A program made the translations under genes and the position numbers. Source: an uncultured Rhodospirillales bacterium (lineage in GTDB: Bacteria > Pseudomonadota > Alphaproteobacteria > RF32 > CAG-239). Taken from it: a stretch of DNA of 6,035 bases. Each line of letters starts with the position of its first letter. Positions within the stretch are counted from its first letter, which is position 1. Of this stretch, positions 5,016 to 6,035 are shown piece after piece. The notes below the pieces were generated by a model. The model saw nothing but the letters and a program-made list of their open reading frames with translations. It was not told the DNA's origin and made no database searches. Location of the stretch: the NCBI GenBank assembly GCA_902795665.1, contig CADBMA010000151.1, positions 1 to 6,035 on the forward strand, given 5' to 3'.

Positions 5016-5546
5016 ATGGCTGCTCGTTGGTATGTAATTCATGTTTATTCTGGTTCGGAGAAAAAAGTTGCTGAATCTTTGCGTGAACAAGCCGTTCTAA
5101 AGAACATGGAAGACAAAATTCTTGAAGTTATGGTGCCGACTGAAAATATTGTTGAGGTGAAAAAAGGAGCAAAGGTTAACTCTGAACGCAAGTTCTTCCC
5201 TGGATATGTTTTGGTCAGAATGGAAATGTCTGATGACGCTTGGATGGTAATTAAAAACACTCCGCGTGTTACCAACTTTTTGGGACCTCGCAACAAACCT
5301 TTGCCTATCTCTGACGCAGAGGCTGAACGCATCATTAAACAAATTGAAGAAGGTGTTGAGCGCCCGCAAACAATTGTTAAATTTGAAATTGGTGAGCAAG
5401 TTCGCGTTTGTGACGGTCCGTTCGCATCTTTCATCGGCTTGGTTGAAGATGTTGACACCGAAAAATCTCGCCTGAAACTGTCCGTTTCTATTTTCGGACG
5501 CTCTACTCCTGTTGAATTAGAATTTAATCAGGTTGAAAAAATCTAA
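5016..5546 (+). CDS. nusG: transcription termination/antitermination factor NusG
   Basis: NusG binds the RNA polymerase clamp across the DNA cleft, modulates pausing, aids Rho-dependent termination and links polymerase to ribosomal protein S10. The product is 176 residues (E. coli 181) when started at ATG 5016. The N-terminal NGN domain (about 1-110) begins RWYVIHVYSGSEKKVAESL and contains RKFFPGYVLVRMEM (58-71) and VTNFLG (85-90). A linker leads to the KOW domain (about 122-176), with GEQVRVCDGPFASFIGLVED at 126-145. The in-frame TTG at 4995 would add MVRSDIA and overlap secE, so it is less likely. It is co-transcribed with secE and followed by a hairpin terminator. The identification is certain. 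Confidence 0.97.
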   Translation: MAARWYVIHVYSGSEKKVAESLREQAVLKNMEDKILEVMVPTENIVEVKKGAKVNSERKFFPGYVLVRMEMSDDAWMVIKNTPRVTNFLGPRNKPLPISDAEAERIIKQIEEGVERPQTIVKFEIGEQVRVCDGPFASFIGLVEDVDTEKSRLKLSVSIFGRSTPVELEFNQVEKI

Positions 5547-5550
5547 ATTT

Positions 5551-5597
5551 CAAAGTCGAAAACTCTGTCATCAAACGTTTTCGGCTTTGCTTTTTTT
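5551..5597 (+). terminator. hairpin terminator between nusG and mscL
   Basis: CAAAGTCGAAAAC (5551-5563) pairs with GTTTTCGGCTTTG (5577-5589), 13 bp with one G-U pair and a 13-base loop, followed by C and seven Ts (5591-5597). It has the form of a rho-independent terminator with a rather AT-rich stem. It ends only 13 bases before the mscL ribosome site, leaving no room for a separate promoter. Confidence 0.8.
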
Positions 5598-5622
5598 AAT
5601 AACTAAAATAAGGAAACACAAA

Positions 5623-6035
5623 ATGTTAAAATCTTTTTTTTCTGAATTTAAACAGTTCGCAATGCGCGGCAATGTTATTGATATGGCCGTCGGTATCATC
5701 ATCGGTGCCGCATTCGGTAAAATCGTAGATTCATTGGTTAAAGATGTTATTATGCCTCCAATTGGACTTTTACTTGGCAAAGTTGACTTTTCGGACCTCA
5801 AATTGGTTTTGTCTTCTGACGCCGATCCGGTTTCAATTAACTATGGACTGTTCATCAATGCATTAATCAGTTTTTTGATTGTTGCTTTTGCCGTATTTAT
5901 TTTGATTAAGGCTTTGAATAAACTACAAAACACTGTGGATAAAAAAGAAGCCGCTGATGAAGCTGCAGCTCCAACAACCAAACAGTGCCCTTACTGCAAG
6001 TCAACAATTGATATTGATGCCACTCGCTGCCCGCA
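5623..6035 (+). CDS. mscL: large-conductance mechanosensitive channel MscL with C-terminal zinc ribbon (3' end beyond window)
   Basis: MscL is a homopentameric inner-membrane channel that opens under membrane tension and releases solutes during hypo-osmotic shock. The 137 complete codons begin with an N-terminal helix and MRGNVIDMAVGIIIGAAFG (14-32), the conserved pore-lining TM1, and continue with LVKDVIMPPIGLLLGKVDF (38-56). A periplasmic loop (about 57-72) and TM2 (about 73-98, GLFINALISFLIVAFAVF) follow. The tail then differs from E. coli: instead of the LLTEIRDLL bundle helix there is an Ala-rich linker and CPYCKSTIDIDATRCP (122-137), the first part of a zinc ribbon. The fourth cysteine is expected just past the edge. 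Such tails occur in some MscL proteins from alphaproteobacteria and other phyla, as I recall. ATG follows AGGAA (5611-5615) by 7 bases. Confidence 0.96.
   Translation, partial: MLKSFFSEFKQFAMRGNVIDMAVGIIIGAAFGKIVDSLVKDVIMPPIGLLLGKVDFSDLKLVLSSDADPVSINYGLFINALISFLIVAFAVFILIKALNKLQNTVDKKEAADEAAAPTTKQCPYCKSTIDIDATRCP

Overview
This window holds the core translation and transcription genes of a bacterium, in an unusual arrangement. I find eight protein genes: rpoB (minus strand, running off the left edge), rplK, rplA, rplJ, rplL, secE and nusG, and mscL (plus strand, running off the right edge). There are no tRNAs, rRNAs, CRISPR arrays or mobile elements. The DNA is AT-rich, the promoters have CTTGAC-type -35 boxes, and SecE is short with one membrane segment. 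The RpoB N-terminus and length, the L10 leader and the zinc-ribbon MscL all fit a low-GC alphaproteobacterium, probably an uncultured host-associated lineage. That placement is inference from protein character and was not tested with a tree.

Layout. Bases 1-1773 (minus) encode the first 591 residues of RpoB. Bases 1774-2161 are a divergent control region with a candidate rpoB promoter and structured leader, a run of palindromes, two candidate rplK promoters and a leader hairpin that is probably the L1 autoregulatory site. rplK-rplA (2162-3290) end at a hairpin terminator. A new promoter and a recognisable L10 leader (about 3461-3656) precede rplJ-rplL (3657-4565), which end at a strong terminator. 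Another promoter and a hairpin-rich leader precede secE-nusG (4814-5546). A terminator-like hairpin then lies almost against the mscL ribosome site at 5611.

How the genes work together. L11 and L1 form functional centres on 23S rRNA. L10 and L7/L12 form the stalk that recruits translation factors. RpoB is the catalytic beta subunit of RNA polymerase. NusG modulates that polymerase and couples it to the ribosome, and SecE is part of the membrane translocon. In most bacteria these genes form one collinear block, secE-nusG-rplK-rplA-rplJ-rplL-rpoB-rpoC. Here the same set is present, but rpoB is inverted and divergent from rplK, and secE-nusG lies downstream of rplL. Each piece has its own promoter and terminator signals, which suggests a real, settled rearrangement.

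I did not find an undescribed enzyme or defence system. The points worth checking are the rearranged operon, the set of mRNA leaders, the corrected rplJ start (GTG at 3657), the hairpins ahead of secE and the zinc-ribbon tail on MscL.
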